NCBI GenBank assembly: GCA_021390615.1
Contig: JAJEJU010000025.1
Location: 248,001 to 312,000 of the forward strand
Reading direction: 5' to 3'
Length of the DNA: 64,000 nucleotides
DNA from: Rhodanobacteraceae bacterium ZG21-1
Lineage (GTDB): Bacteria > Pseudomonadota > Gammaproteobacteria > Xanthomonadales > Rhodanobacteraceae
The position numbers were made by a program, and so were the translations under genes. The notes beneath the pieces are model-generated. The model had not been told where the DNA came from. It searched no databases and saw only the letters and a program-made list of their open reading frames with translations. Within the stretch, counting starts at the first letter, position 1, and every line of letters begins with the position of its first letter. Below, piece after piece: positions 18,056 through 27,136 of the stretch.

Positions 18056-21000
18056 ATGCTCGCCCTCGTCCGCATCGCCCTCGCGCGACCGTACACTTTT
18101 ATCGTGCTGGCCCTGGCGATCCTGATCGCCGGCCCGCTGGCCGCGCTGCGCACGCCTACCGACATCTTCCCCGACATCGGCATCCCGGTGATCAGCGTGG
18201 TATGGAGCTACACCGGCCTGCCGCCGGACCAGATGTCGGGCCGCGTGATCTATTACTACGAGCGCTCGCTGACCTCGACGGTGAGCAATATCGAGCATAT
18301 CGAATCACAGTCGCTGCCCGGCTACGGCATCGTGAAGATCTTCTTCCAGCCCGGCACCGACATCCGCACTGCGACCGCCCAGGTCACCTCGATCTCGCAG
18401 ACCGTGCTGAAGCAGATGCCGCCCGGCATCACGCCGCCGCAGATCGTCAACTACAACGCCTCGACTGTGCCGATCCTGCAGCTGGCGCTGTCCAGCACGC
18501 AGCTGTCGGAGTCGAAGATCCTCGACGAGGCGCAGAACTTCGTGCGCCCGACCATGGTGTCGGTGGCCGGCGCGACCATCCCGGCGCCCTATGGCGGCAA
18601 GGTGCGCCAGGTGATGCTGGACCTCAATCCGCAGGTGCTCTCGGCCAAGGGCCTGTCCGCGCAGGACGTGTCCAACGCGCTGGCGGCACAGAACCAGATC
18701 ATCCCGGTGGGCACCGCCAAGATCGGCACCTTCGAATACAACGTGCAGCTCAACGACAGCCCCACCGCCATCGACGACCTCAACAATCTGCCGATCAAGA
18801 CGGTGCACGGCGCCACCATCACCATCGGCGACGTGGCTCACGTGCGCGACGGCTCGCCGCCCCAGACCAACGTGGTGCGGGTGGACGGCAAGCGCGCCGT
18901 GCTGATGCCGATCCTGAAGAACGGCAGCGCCTCGACCCTGGCGGTGGTAGCCGGCATCAAGCACCTGCTGCCGCTGATCGAGGAAACGCTGCCGCCGTCG
19001 CTGCGGATCTCGCAGATGAACGACCAGTCGGTGTTCGTGAAGGCCGCGATCACCTCGGTGGCGCGCGAAGGCATCATCGCCGCCCTGCTCACCTCGGTGA
19101 TGATCCTGATCTTCCTGGGCAGCTGGCGCTCCACGGTAATCATCGCAGTGTCGATCCCGCTGGCCATCCTGTCCGCCATCGCCCTGCTCGCCGCCGCCGG
19201 CCAGACCCTCAACGTAATGACCCTGGGCGGCCTTGCGCTGGCGGTGGGCATCCTGGTCGACGACGCCACGGTGACCATCGAGAACATCAACTGGCATCTC
19301 GAGCAGGGCAAGGACGTGCACAGCGCGATCATGGACGGCGCCAAGCAGATCGTCACGCCGGCCTTCGTCTCGCTGCTGTGCATCTGCATCGTGTTCGTGC
19401 CGATGTTCCTGCTCGAGGGCATCGCCGGCTTCCTGTTCCGGCCGATGGCGCTGGCGGTGATCTTCGCGATGGTCTCGTCCTTCGTGCTGTCGCGCACCCT
19501 GGTGCCGACCCTGGCGATGTATCTGCTGAAGCCGCACGGGACCGAACAGGGTCCGGGCGACCACCCGGAAGATCCCTTCATCAATCACCACGAAGGCGAT
19601 CAGCCGCAGCCGCGGCGGCGCAACGCGGTGCTCGGCGCCATGGTGGCCTTCCAGCGCGCCTTCGAGCATCGCTTCGCCGCCGTGCGCGACGTCTACTACT
19701 CGATGCTGACGATCGCGCTGGAGCGGCGCCGCGTGTTCGTGCTCGGCTTCCTCGGCTTCGTGTTGGTGTCGTTCGTGCTGGTGCCCTTCCTCGGCCGCGA
19801 CTTCTTCCCCAGCGTCGACGCCGGCGCGATCGCCCTGCACGTGCGTGCGCCGATGGGCACGCGCATCGAGGAGACCGCCGCCGAGTTCGACCGCGTCGAG
19901 GCGGCGATCCGCCGGGTCATTCCGCCCGATCAGTTGCAGACCATCGTGGACAACATCGGTCTGCCCAACAGCGGCACCAATAACGTCTACAACAACAGCG
20001 GCACCATCGGCCCGCAGGATGGCGACATCCAGATCGCGCTGAAGGAAGGCCACGCGCCCACCGACGACTTCGTGAAGACCCTGCGCGCGCAGCTGCCGCA
20101 GCAATTTCCGGGCACCCAGTTCGCCTTCCTGCCCGCCGACATGAGCAGCCAGATCCTCAACTTCGGCGCGCCGGCGCCGCTGGACATCTCGATCGCCGGT
20201 CGCGACAGCAAGGCCAACGAAGCCTATGCCATGAGCATCATGAACCGGCTCAAGAGCATTCCCGGCATCGCCGACGTGCGCCTGCAGCAGAGCACCAGCT
20301 ACCCGCAGCTCGACGTGAAGGTGGACCGCATCCGCGCCAGCGGCCTGGGCATCACCGAACGCGACGTCACCAACAGCATGGTCGCCTCGCTGGCCGGCAG
20401 CTCGCAGGTGGCGCCGGCGTTCTGGCTGAATCCGCGCACCGGCGTGTCCTACCCGATCGTGGCGGCCACCCCGCAATACCAGATGGATAGCCTGACCGAC
20501 CTGCAGGCGCTGCCGGTCACCTCGTCCGGCGCCGTCGACGGCCAGGTGTTGGGCGGCATCGCCAGCTTCAGCCGCTCGCCCAGCGCCGCGGTAGTCACCC
20601 ACTACAACATCATGCCCGCCTTCGACATCTACGCCGCCGTGCAGGGGCGCGACCTCGGCGCCGTGGCGCACGATGTGCAGAAGGTGCTGGCGGATTTCGC
20701 TTCATCCCGTCCGCGCGGCACCCTGGTGAATCTGCGCGGCCAGGTGGACACCATGAATCAGGCCTTCGGCGGCCTGATCTTCGGCCTGATCGGCGCGATC
20801 GTGCTGATCTATCTGCTGATCGTGGTGAACTTCCAGTCCTGGCTGGACCCGTTCGTGATCATCACTGCGCTGCCCGCGGCGCTGGCCGGCATCGTGTGGA
20901 TGCTGTTCGTCAGCCACACCACGCTGTCGGTGCCCGCGCTCACCGGCGCCATCATGTGCATGGGCGTGGCCACCGCGAACTCGATCCTGGTGGTGAGCTT

Positions 21001-21295
21001 CTGCCGCGAGCGGCTGGCCGAACACGGCGACGCGGTGAAGGCGGCGCTGGAAGCCGGCTTCACCCGCTTCCGCCCGGTCTGCATGACCGCGCTGGCGATG
21101 ATTATCGGCATGCTGCCGATGGCGCTGACCCAGGAACAGAACTCGCCGCTGGGCCGTGCCGTGATCGGCGGACTGATGTTCGCCACCGTCGCCACCCTGC
21201 TGTTCGTGCCGGTGATCTTCAGCATCGTCCACGGCCGCGAGCAACGCTCGCCCGCTTCCGCTTCCTCGTTTGGAGAAACTCCCCATGTCGCATAA
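18056..21295 (+). CDS. RND efflux transporter permease subunit
   Basis: Inner-membrane proton-driven pump of 1079 aa. It has the RND layout: TM1 at residues 13-32 (TFIVLALAILIAGPLAAL), a large periplasmic porter domain (about 35-340), a six-helix bundle (340-560), a second porter domain and a second helix bundle. The charged TM4 signature is GGLALAVGILVDDATVTIEN, with the paired Asp needed for proton relay. The C-terminal bundle contains TGAIMCMGVATANSILVV. The sequence is closer to poorly characterised HAE-type pumps than to AcrB. It is the first gene of a permease-adaptor-channel operon. Substrate unknown. Confidence 0.95.
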   Translation: MLALVRIALARPYTFIVLALAILIAGPLAALRTPTDIFPDIGIPVISVVWSYTGLPPDQMSGRVIYYYERSLTSTVSNIEHIESQSLPGYGIVKIFFQPGTDIRTATAQVTSISQTVLKQMPPGITPPQIVNYNASTVPILQLALSSTQLSESKILDEAQNFVRPTMVSVAGATIPAPYGGKVRQVMLDLNPQVLSAKGLSAQDVSNALAAQNQIIPVGTAKIGTFEYNVQLNDSPTAIDDLNNLPIKTVHGATITIGDVAHVRDGSPPQTNVVRVDGKRAVLMPILKNGSASTLAVVAGIKHLLPLIEETLPPSLRISQMNDQSVFVKAAITSVAREGIIAALLTSVMILIFLGSWRSTVIIAVSIPLAILSAIALLAAAGQTLNVMTLGGLALAVGILVDDATVTIENINWHLEQGKDVHSAIMDGAKQIVTPAFVSLLCICIVFVPMFLLEGIAGFLFRPMALAVIFAMVSSFVLSRTLVPTLAMYLLKPHGTEQGPGDHPEDPFINHHEGDQPQPRRRNAVLGAMVAFQRAFEHRFAAVRDVYYSMLTIALERRRVFVLGFLGFVLVSFVLVPFLGRDFFPSVDAGAIALHVRAPMGTRIEETAAEFDRVEAAIRRVIPPDQLQTIVDNIGLPNSGTNNVYNNSGTIGPQDGDIQIALKEGHAPTDDFVKTLRAQLPQQFPGTQFAFLPADMSSQILNFGAPAPLDISIAGRDSKANEAYAMSIMNRLKSIPGIADVRLQQSTSYPQLDVKVDRIRASGLGITERDVTNSMVASLAGSSQVAPAFWLNPRTGVSYPIVAATPQYQMDSLTDLQALPVTSSGAVDGQVLGGIASFSRSPSAAVVTHYNIMPAFDIYAAVQGRDLGAVAHDVQKVLADFASSRPRGTLVNLRGQVDTMNQAFGGLIFGLIGAIVLIYLLIVVNFQSWLDPFVIITALPAALAGIVWMLFVSHTTLSVPALTGAIMCMGVATANSILVVSFCRERLAEHGDAVKAALEAGFTRFRPVCMTALAMIIGMLPMALTQEQNSPLGRAVIGGLMFATVATLLFVPVIFSIVHGREQRSPASASSFGETPHVA

Positions 21296-22475
21296 CGCCG
21301 ACGCGCCGGTGCAGCGTCCGTTGCGCATTCGCCGCGCCATCGTCGCGATCCTCGGACTGGCGGCGGTGGCCACCGCCATCGGCCTGGCCGTGCGCGCCCA
21401 CGACTATCACCAGCTGGTGCAGTGGACCGACGCGCAGGAGCTGCCCACCGTGCAGCTGATCGCGCCGCTGGGCGCCACCGACAGCCACGGCATGACCCTG
21501 CCCGGCCGCCTCGACGCCTGGATCGGCGCGCCGATCCACGCCCGCGTCAGCGGCTATCTGAAGAGCTGGGACAAGGACATCGGCGCAAAGGTCAAGGCCG
21601 GCGACACGCTAGGCATCATCGACACGCCCGAACTCGACCAGCAGCTGGAGCAGGCCAAGGCCGTGCTGGTTCGCGCTCGCGCCTCACAACGCCTGGCCGA
21701 GGTCACCAGCAAGCGCTGGCAGCACCTGCTGAGTTCCAACTCGGTGTCCAAGCAGGAAGCCGACGAAAAGAGCGGCGAAGCCGAAGTGGCGGCGGCCAAC
21801 GTGCTGTCCGCGCAGGCCGACGTCGACCGCCTCGCCGCGCTGGAATCGTTCAAGCGCATCACCGCGCCGTTCAGCGGCACGGTGACCAGCCGCAACACCG
21901 ACATCGGCGACCTGATCTCCGCCACCAGCGAAAGCAGCCCGGCCCTGTTCACTGTGTCCGACACCAGCAAGATGCGCCTGTACGTGCGCATTCCGCAGGG
22001 CTATGCCGCCTCGATCAAGCCCGGCATGACGGTGGGTCTGACCGTGCTGGAGCATCCCGGCAAGACTTTCCAGGCCACCTTGATCGGCTCTTCCGATTCG
22101 GTGAACGAAGCCTCCGGCGCGCTGCTCGCGCAGTTCGAGGTGCCCAACCCCGACGGCGCCTTGCTGCCCGGCGACTATGCCGAAGTGCACCTGCCGGTGG
22201 CGGTCGACCAGGGACTGGTCAAGGTGCCCGCCACCACCCTGCTGTTCCGCGCGGCAGGCCCGCAGATCGCCGTTCTCGGCGCAGACAACCGCGTGCTGCT
22301 GCGCGACGTGCACATCGGCATGGACCTGGGCGACGTGCTGGAAATCGACCATGGGCTGCAGCCGGGCGATCGCATCATCGACCATCCGCCCGATTCGCTG
22401 ATGCAGGGCAGCCAGGTGCGCATCGCCAGCGCATCGACCACCTCGGCCCCAGCGGGCCAAGCCAGCCGCGAGTAG
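21285..22475 (+). CDS. RND efflux periplasmic adaptor subunit
   Basis: Membrane-fusion protein of 396 aa starting at ATG 21285 (MSHNADAPVQRP), with GGAG 10 bases upstream; it overlaps the permease stop by 11 bases. An N-terminal anchor (AIVAILGLAAVATAIGLAV) is followed by the lipoyl half-motif ARVSGYLKSWDKDIGAKVKA, a long coiled-coil hairpin and the second half ITAPFSGTVTSRNTDIGDL. It bridges the pump to the outer-membrane channel. The gene order permease, adaptor, channel is complete and tightly packed. Confidence 0.94.
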   Translation: MSHNADAPVQRPLRIRRAIVAILGLAAVATAIGLAVRAHDYHQLVQWTDAQELPTVQLIAPLGATDSHGMTLPGRLDAWIGAPIHARVSGYLKSWDKDIGAKVKAGDTLGIIDTPELDQQLEQAKAVLVRARASQRLAEVTSKRWQHLLSSNSVSKQEADEKSGEAEVAAANVLSAQADVDRLAALESFKRITAPFSGTVTSRNTDIGDLISATSESSPALFTVSDTSKMRLYVRIPQGYAASIKPGMTVGLTVLEHPGKTFQATLIGSSDSVNEASGALLAQFEVPNPDGALLPGDYAEVHLPVAVDQGLVKVPATTLLFRAAGPQIAVLGADNRVLLRDVHIGMDLGDVLEIDHGLQPGDRIIDHPPDSLMQGSQVRIASASTTSAPAGQASRE

Positions 22476-22479
22476 GCGC

Positions 22480-23964
22480 ATGACCATCGCATCCCGCTTC
22501 CGCTCCCTGCGTCGCCTGGCCCGCCGCGCGCTGCCGGCCGCCATGCTGCTCGGCCTTGCCGGCTGCTCGCTGGCGCCGGCCTATCACACGCCTGCCATCG
22601 CGGTGCCGGCGACGTACAAGGAATCCTCCGGCCTGTGGACGCCGGCGGTGCCGGCCGACACGGCACCGCGCGGCGACTGGTGGCAGATGTTCGGCGACGC
22701 CATCCTGGACGGGCTTGAGCACCGCCTCGACCAGGCCAATCCCTCGATCGCGGTCGCCCTGGCCCACTACGATCTGGCGCATGCCTATGTCGGCGAGCTG
22801 CGCTCGGGGTTGTTCCCGCAACTGGACGTCGGCGGCAGCCCCAGCGACAACCGGCAGTCGAACAATCGCCCGCTGCGCGGCAGCGGGCAGCCGAACGAAT
22901 ACGACGCCAACACCGCGCAGTTCTCGCTCGACTACGAGTTCGACCTGTGGGGGCGCATTCGCAACCAAGTAGCAGCCGGCAAGGCCCAGGCCGAGGCGGC
23001 CCAGGCCGATCTCGCCTCGGCGCGGCTCAGTCTGCAGGCGCAGCTGGCCGATCTCTATCTGCAACTGCGCGGCTACGACATCCAGGCGCGCATCCTCAAC
23101 GACTCGCTCGCCGCCTATCGGCAGGGACTGTCCCTGACCGAGAACCGCATGGCCGGCGGCATCGACTCCGGCCTGGCGGTAGCGCGCGCGAAGAACCAGC
23201 TTTCCGATGCACAGGCGCAGGCCGACGAAGTCGCCGCCCAGCGCGCGCTGACCGAGCACGCCATCGCCAGCCTGGTCGGCGAGCCGGCCTCCAGCTTTTC
23301 CCTGCTCCCCTCGGATCGGCAGATGCCGCTGCCCGAGGTGCCAGCCGGCGTGCCCTCGACCCTGCTGCAGCGACGACCGGACATCGCCGCCGCCGAACGG
23401 CGCACCTTCGCCGCCAACGCCGACATCGGCGTGGCGCGTGCAGCGTTCTTTCCGAGCCTCAGCCTGTCGGCGATGTTCGGCTGGCAGAACACCGGCGACG
23501 GCAGCCTGCTGACCGCCGGCAACCGCATGTGGGCGCTGGGACCGGTGGCGGCGTTGAGCCTGTTCGACGGCGGGCTGCGCCATGCGCGCGAGCGCGAGGC
23601 GCGGGCGGCCTTCGACGCCGCCGCCGGGCAATACCGGCAGACCGTACTGAATGCGTTCCAGCAGGTAGAGGACAACCTGTCACTGATCGGCAACCTCGGT
23701 CACGAGGTGCACGCCGAGGACGACGCCGCGGCGGCCGCCAAGGAAGCCGCGCAGATGGCCATCAATCGCTACAGCGAAGGCATCGTCAGCTACCTCGATG
23801 TGGTGACCGCGCAAACCAGCTATCTGCAGGCGGAACGCACCGCTGAGCAAGTGCGCACGCGGCGCCTGCAGGCCAGCGTGAACCTGGTGCGCGCGCTCGG
23901 CGGCGGCTGGGATGCGCAGCAGCTGAAGAAGCCGCCGCCGGAGGCCGTCGCCGTCACGCATTGA
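22480..23964 (+). CDS. Outer-membrane efflux lipoprotein, NodT/OprM family
   Basis: TolC-type channel protein of 494 aa. The signal peptide ends in a lipobox, LLGLAGC, so Cys about 28 is probably lipidated. Two structural repeats are visible: YEFDLWGRIRNQVAAGKAQ in the first and SLFDGGLRHAREREARAAF in the second, each followed by long coiled-coil helices. The first half also has DTAPRGDWWQMFGD, typical of NodT-family proteins. The gene starts 4 bases after the adaptor stop and completes the tripartite pump. Confidence 0.94.
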   Translation: MTIASRFRSLRRLARRALPAAMLLGLAGCSLAPAYHTPAIAVPATYKESSGLWTPAVPADTAPRGDWWQMFGDAILDGLEHRLDQANPSIAVALAHYDLAHAYVGELRSGLFPQLDVGGSPSDNRQSNNRPLRGSGQPNEYDANTAQFSLDYEFDLWGRIRNQVAAGKAQAEAAQADLASARLSLQAQLADLYLQLRGYDIQARILNDSLAAYRQGLSLTENRMAGGIDSGLAVARAKNQLSDAQAQADEVAAQRALTEHAIASLVGEPASSFSLLPSDRQMPLPEVPAGVPSTLLQRRPDIAAAERRTFAANADIGVARAAFFPSLSLSAMFGWQNTGDGSLLTAGNRMWALGPVAALSLFDGGLRHAREREARAAFDAAAGQYRQTVLNAFQQVEDNLSLIGNLGHEVHAEDDAAAAAKEAAQMAINRYSEGIVSYLDVVTAQTSYLQAERTAEQVRTRRLQASVNLVRALGGGWDAQQLKKPPPEAVAVTH

Positions 23965-24124
23965 GCGCATGTCCCAGCGATTGCCGGAGATCGCTTGCGC
24001 TTCCGGCACGGCGGTCGCCGATGGCTCGCTGGAGGCGACTCTTGCGTTTCGGGCGTGTCAGTCACTCATGGCCCGCCGAAAATTGCTCCTGCATTTTCGG
24101 CATACCGGCCATCCATGGCCATAG
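23965..24124. other. Intergenic spacer before repeat copy B
   Basis: First part of the 510-base gap between the efflux operon and the convergent channel gene. I see no gene, clear terminator or RNA here. The rest of the gap is taken by repeat copy B and the porin terminator. Confidence 0.4.
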
Positions 24125-24390
24125 GAGCCTGTCCATGTTCTCCAGGCGCCTCGCGTTGTTATCAAGTGACCGTCAGGTGGTAGGGCGTGGCGCAGGCCTG
24201 ACTGGCTGTCAGGTCAAGCCGCGCACTGCCGCATGGCGGCCACTTGATGGCAACCCGCCGGGCCGGGTCGGTTTGCGCGCAGGCCAGCGTCATCATTCAG
24301 TCGTGGACCGACGTCCACTCCTTCGTTCTTCCTCGGCCTGCGCGCAAACCGTTCCCGGCGCGAGGCGTCTGGAGAGCATGGACAGGCTCT
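24125..24390 (+). repeat. Inverted-repeat element, copy B of family 1 (best preserved)
   Basis: 266-base element with about 32-bp near-perfect outer inverted repeats: GAGCCTGTCCATG with TCTCCAGGCGCCTCGCG at the left, and their complement at 24359-24389. Inside are two more inverted pairs: ATCAAGTG/CACTTGAT, and CGGTTTGCGCGCAGGCC with GGCCTGCGCGCAAACCG. The element could therefore fold into a branched cruciform or RNA. There is no open frame of note. It sits between convergent genes. Confidence 0.8.
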
Positions 24391-24395
24391 AAAGC

Positions 24396-24420
24396 AAACG
24401 GCGGCCGATGGCCGCCGTTT
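24396..24420 (-). terminator. Intrinsic terminator of the porin gene
   Basis: Perfect 11-bp stem (AAACGGCGGCC with its complement) and 3-base loop, ending in TTT on both strands, 55 bases beyond the leftward channel gene stop. Being symmetrical, it may also stop rightward transcription. Confidence 0.75.
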
Positions 24421-24474
24421 TCCGTCCGTGGGTCGAACTCCTTTCCGATAACCGTGGTACTGCTTGCGCCCTGC

Positions 24475-26118
24475 TTAGAACGGGTAGTAGCGCAGGCTGG
24501 TGAACAGCATGTTGTCGGTGGCCGAGGGCGCGCCGCCAATGCCCTGGAAGATGTCACGCACGGTGTGCGAGTACTGCGCACCGACCTGCACCTTGCCGAA
24601 CTTGCCTTGGTAGAAGCGCCACCAGAAACCCAGCGTGCCCTGGCTGATCTTGCGGGTGTTGGCGCCGCACAGGGTGGAACCTTCGATCAAGCAGCCGCTG
24701 TTGTTGACCAGCGGGTTGCCCCAGCCGTACGGGTTGCCCTTGGCGTCGAAGAAGGCGTCCTTCTGCTGACGCTCCTGGCCACCGAACAGATAGACGTCCC
24801 AATCCGGCGTCGGATGCATGGTCAGGCCGGCCAGCATCATGGTTTCCTTGATCGGCGAGGTGTCGCCGTTCGGCTTGAAGGTCACGTCGGACAGGCCGGC
24901 GGTGCCGTAGCGGCCGATGCCCTTGCCGGTCAGGCCGGAGAACTGGAAGTCGAGGAACTTGTCGACCAACGGCAGGATCATGCCCAGGCCGAAGCCTTCG
25001 CCGTGCACGTTATGGTTCGACTGGCCGTAGCGGTTGGTGAACTGACGGCTGATGCCGGACACTTCGTAATGGCCCCAACCCGGATCCAGCGCGGCCTTGA
25101 CGATGATGTCAGGCATCGAGTTCAGCGAGATGTTGTTGCCGCTGAAGTAGCCCGAACCGCCCGCCTGGTTGATGGTCACGCCGGCCGGCGTGGTGCCCGC
25201 GAAGGTGGTCTGCGGGTTTTCCAGCGACAGACCCAGCCAGAAGGTCTTGTCCCAATCCTTCACGATGCGGAAGCCCGGCTGGCGCGCCCAGGTGAAGCCC
25301 GGCACGTACTGCGCGTCGATCGACGGCGGCAGCTGTTCGGTGCGCGGCATGATGCCCTTGCTGTTCAGCGTCAGCATCGACCAGCTGTCGCCGCCCAGGA
25401 AGTGCAGGCCGTAGGTGTCCCAGTCCAAAGTCGCGTAGACCACGCGGGTGCGCGGGGTGAACGAGTTGCTCTGGTTCTGGTTGGCCGTGGGCGCAGCGCC
25501 CAGGAAGTCCATTTCGTAGTAGCCCGACGCGTGGATGTCCGGCGTGATGTCGCCCTGCGCCAGCAGCGAGAGGCGGCTCTGGCGAGCGCTGAAGCGCTGC
25601 TCGTGCGTGTGCTCGGTCGCGGTGTTCGGGTACGGGATGGAGAAGCTCGACGCCATGTCGGCGCCGACGTCTCGCTGGCGGTTGATCGAGGCCGCTTCGA
25701 GGAAGCCGCCGGGGGTGATGGTGATGCCCTTGAAGTCGATCTTGCCGGCCTTGGCGTCGGACACGAACTTGTCGGCGGCAGCCACCTTCTGGTCGGCCGC
25801 GGCGACCTGCTGCTGCATCGCCTGCACGTTCTGGTTGGTGCTGACGTTGATGTCGGACTGCGCATCCGAGCGCTGCTCCAGCGCCGACACCTGGGCCTGC
25901 AGCTGAGCCAGTTGAGCCTTCAGCAGTTCGATTTCCTGCTTGTCGGCCGAGCTGCCGCTGGAGCGGACGCTGCTGGACTGCACGTGCTTGCGCGCGGTCT
26001 TGTGGGTGGTGGGTTTGGACGTGCTGGCCGCATCGCTGGACGCGTCTTGGGCCATCGCGCCCAGACTGACGGCACCCAGCGCAGCAGCGATCGCCACCGT
26101 GAGCATCTTGGAACGCAT
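24475..26118 (-). CDS. Outer-membrane porin-like protein with N-terminal coiled coil
   Basis: Exported protein of 547 aa. The signal peptide MRSKMLTVAIAAALGAVSLGAMA is cleaved before QD. Residues about 55-110 form a coiled coil (KQEIELLKAQLAQLQAQVSAL), a stalk seen in some trimeric porins. The remaining 430 residues alternate as expected for a beta-barrel and end in the outer-membrane signature with C-terminal Phe (SLRYYPF). Substrate is not evident. The gene neighbours the pst phosphate operon with only rnt between, and a Pho-box-like repeat lies upstream (26213-26234), so a role in phosphate uptake is possible but inferred. Confidence 0.8.
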   Translation of the reverse strand: MRSKMLTVAIAAALGAVSLGAMAQDASSDAASTSKPTTHKTARKHVQSSSVRSSGSSADKQEIELLKAQLAQLQAQVSALEQRSDAQSDINVSTNQNVQAMQQQVAAADQKVAAADKFVSDAKAGKIDFKGITITPGGFLEAASINRQRDVGADMASSFSIPYPNTATEHTHEQRFSARQSRLSLLAQGDITPDIHASGYYEMDFLGAAPTANQNQSNSFTPRTRVVYATLDWDTYGLHFLGGDSWSMLTLNSKGIMPRTEQLPPSIDAQYVPGFTWARQPGFRIVKDWDKTFWLGLSLENPQTTFAGTTPAGVTINQAGGSGYFSGNNISLNSMPDIIVKAALDPGWGHYEVSGISRQFTNRYGQSNHNVHGEGFGLGMILPLVDKFLDFQFSGLTGKGIGRYGTAGLSDVTFKPNGDTSPIKETMMLAGLTMHPTPDWDVYLFGGQERQQKDAFFDAKGNPYGWGNPLVNNSGCLIEGSTLCGANTRKISQGTLGFWWRFYQGKFGKVQVGAQYSHTVRDIFQGIGGAPSATDNMLFTSLRYYPF

Positions 26119-26212
26119 GTTGTTCTCCGCCTGTGGAATGGATGACTTGGACCGTCCCCTGAAATCGGCCGGTCAAACTCATTTGGTGAAGAATGCGTTG
26201 TGCTCTTTGCGG

Positions 26213-26234
26213 TTAGATGGATGTTAGATGACAG
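26213..26234 (-). promoter_or_regulatory. Pho-box-like direct repeat upstream of the channel gene
   Basis: On the minus strand there are two 11-base units, CTGTCATCTAA and CATCCATCTAA, about 95 bases before the start of the channel gene. The first matches the PhoB half-site CTGTCAT exactly; the second matches 4 of 7. The 11-base period is that of PhoB tandem sites. Regulation by PhoB is inference. Confidence 0.4.
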
Positions 26235-26313
26235 AATAATTACAACGGTCATCCTGGCCGGCCACGACCGGGCTGAACTTCGGCGCCGCCGGGCCGGCTG
26301 CTATGATTCACAT

Positions 26314-26982
26314 ATGGACGATGAGAATGCTTCGACGAACAGCCTGGCGCGCCAGATGTCACAACGTTTCCGCGGCTTCCTGCCAGTGGTGGTGGATGTG
26401 GAGACGGGTGGTTTCGACGCCGAGCGCGACGCCTTGCTGGAGATCGCCGCGATACCGCTGAGCATGGACGCCGATGGCTTTCTGCAGCCGCAGCCGGCCA
26501 TTCACGCGCATGTACACCCGTTCCCGGGAGCGCACATCGACCCGCGCTCGCTGGAGATCACCGGCATCGACCCGGACCATCCGCTGCGCGGTGCGCTGGA
26601 CGAACGCCTGGCGCTGGACCACATCTTTCAGCCGGTCCGCCAGGCCATCCAGGACAGCGGCTGCCAGCGCGCGATCCTGGTCGGCCACAACGCCGCCTTC
26701 GATCTCGGCTTTATTAATGCCGCCGTGCGCCGCTGCGGGCACAAGCGCAATCCGTTCCACCCCTTCAGCTGCTTCGACACTGCCACCCTGAGCGGCCTGG
26801 CCTACGGGCAGACCGTGCTCAGCAAGGCCATGCAAGCTGCCGGCCACGAGTTCGACAGCCGCGAAGCGCACTCGGCGGTCTACGACACCGAGCGCACCGC
26901 CGTATTATTTTGCGGCATCGTCAACCGCTGGCGGCAACTTGAAATACTCGAGCGCGAAAGCCTCGCCAACGGCGTCGTCTGA
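26314..26982 (+). CDS. rnt: Ribonuclease T
   Basis: DEDDh 3'-5' exoribonuclease of 222 aa that trims the CCA end of tRNAs and other stable RNAs. Exo I is [11 protein letters not shown], Exo II contains [14 protein letters not shown], and Exo III is [16 protein letters not shown]. The RNase T-specific segment [21 protein letters not shown] is present. The ATG at 26314 ([15 protein letters not shown]) gives the usual length. It is divergent from the channel gene and 154 bases before pstS. Confidence 0.95.
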   Translation: MDDENASTNSLARQMSQRFRGFLPVVVDVETGGFDAERDALLEIAAIPLSMDADGFLQPQPAIHAHVHPFPGAHIDPRSLEITGIDPDHPLRGALDERLALDHIFQPVRQAIQDSGCQRAILVGHNAAFDLGFINAAVRRCGHKRNPFHPFSCFDTATLSGLAYGQTVLSKAMQAAGHEFDSREAHSAVYDTERTAVLFCGIVNRWRQLEILERESLANGVV

Positions 26983-27031
26983 AGCTTCTTGCGGCTGCCG
27001 CCGCACCGTTTTCGCAAGCGCCAGGCGGCAC

Positions 27032-27053
27032 ATGTCATCAGGCTGAAACATCG
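27032..27053 (+). promoter_or_regulatory. Candidate Pho box upstream of pstS
   Basis: ATGTCATCAGG followed directly by CTGAAACATCG gives two 11-base units resembling the PhoB consensus (TGTCAT, then CTG-A-C), 84 bases before the pstS start. PhoB control of pst operons is well established in proteobacteria; this particular match is imperfect and is offered as a candidate only. Confidence 0.35.
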
Positions 27054-27136
27054 CACACACAACATTGCAACACGTCACGCATGAAATAGCGAAATCGGGC
27101 ACTGCCTGCGGCGCTAAAATCATCTAAGGAGTCGAC

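Noticed and set aside
18305-20671. 788-codon minus-strand frame inside the RND permease
   Set aside because: Shadow of the RND coding sequence; no start signal, no recognisable domain.
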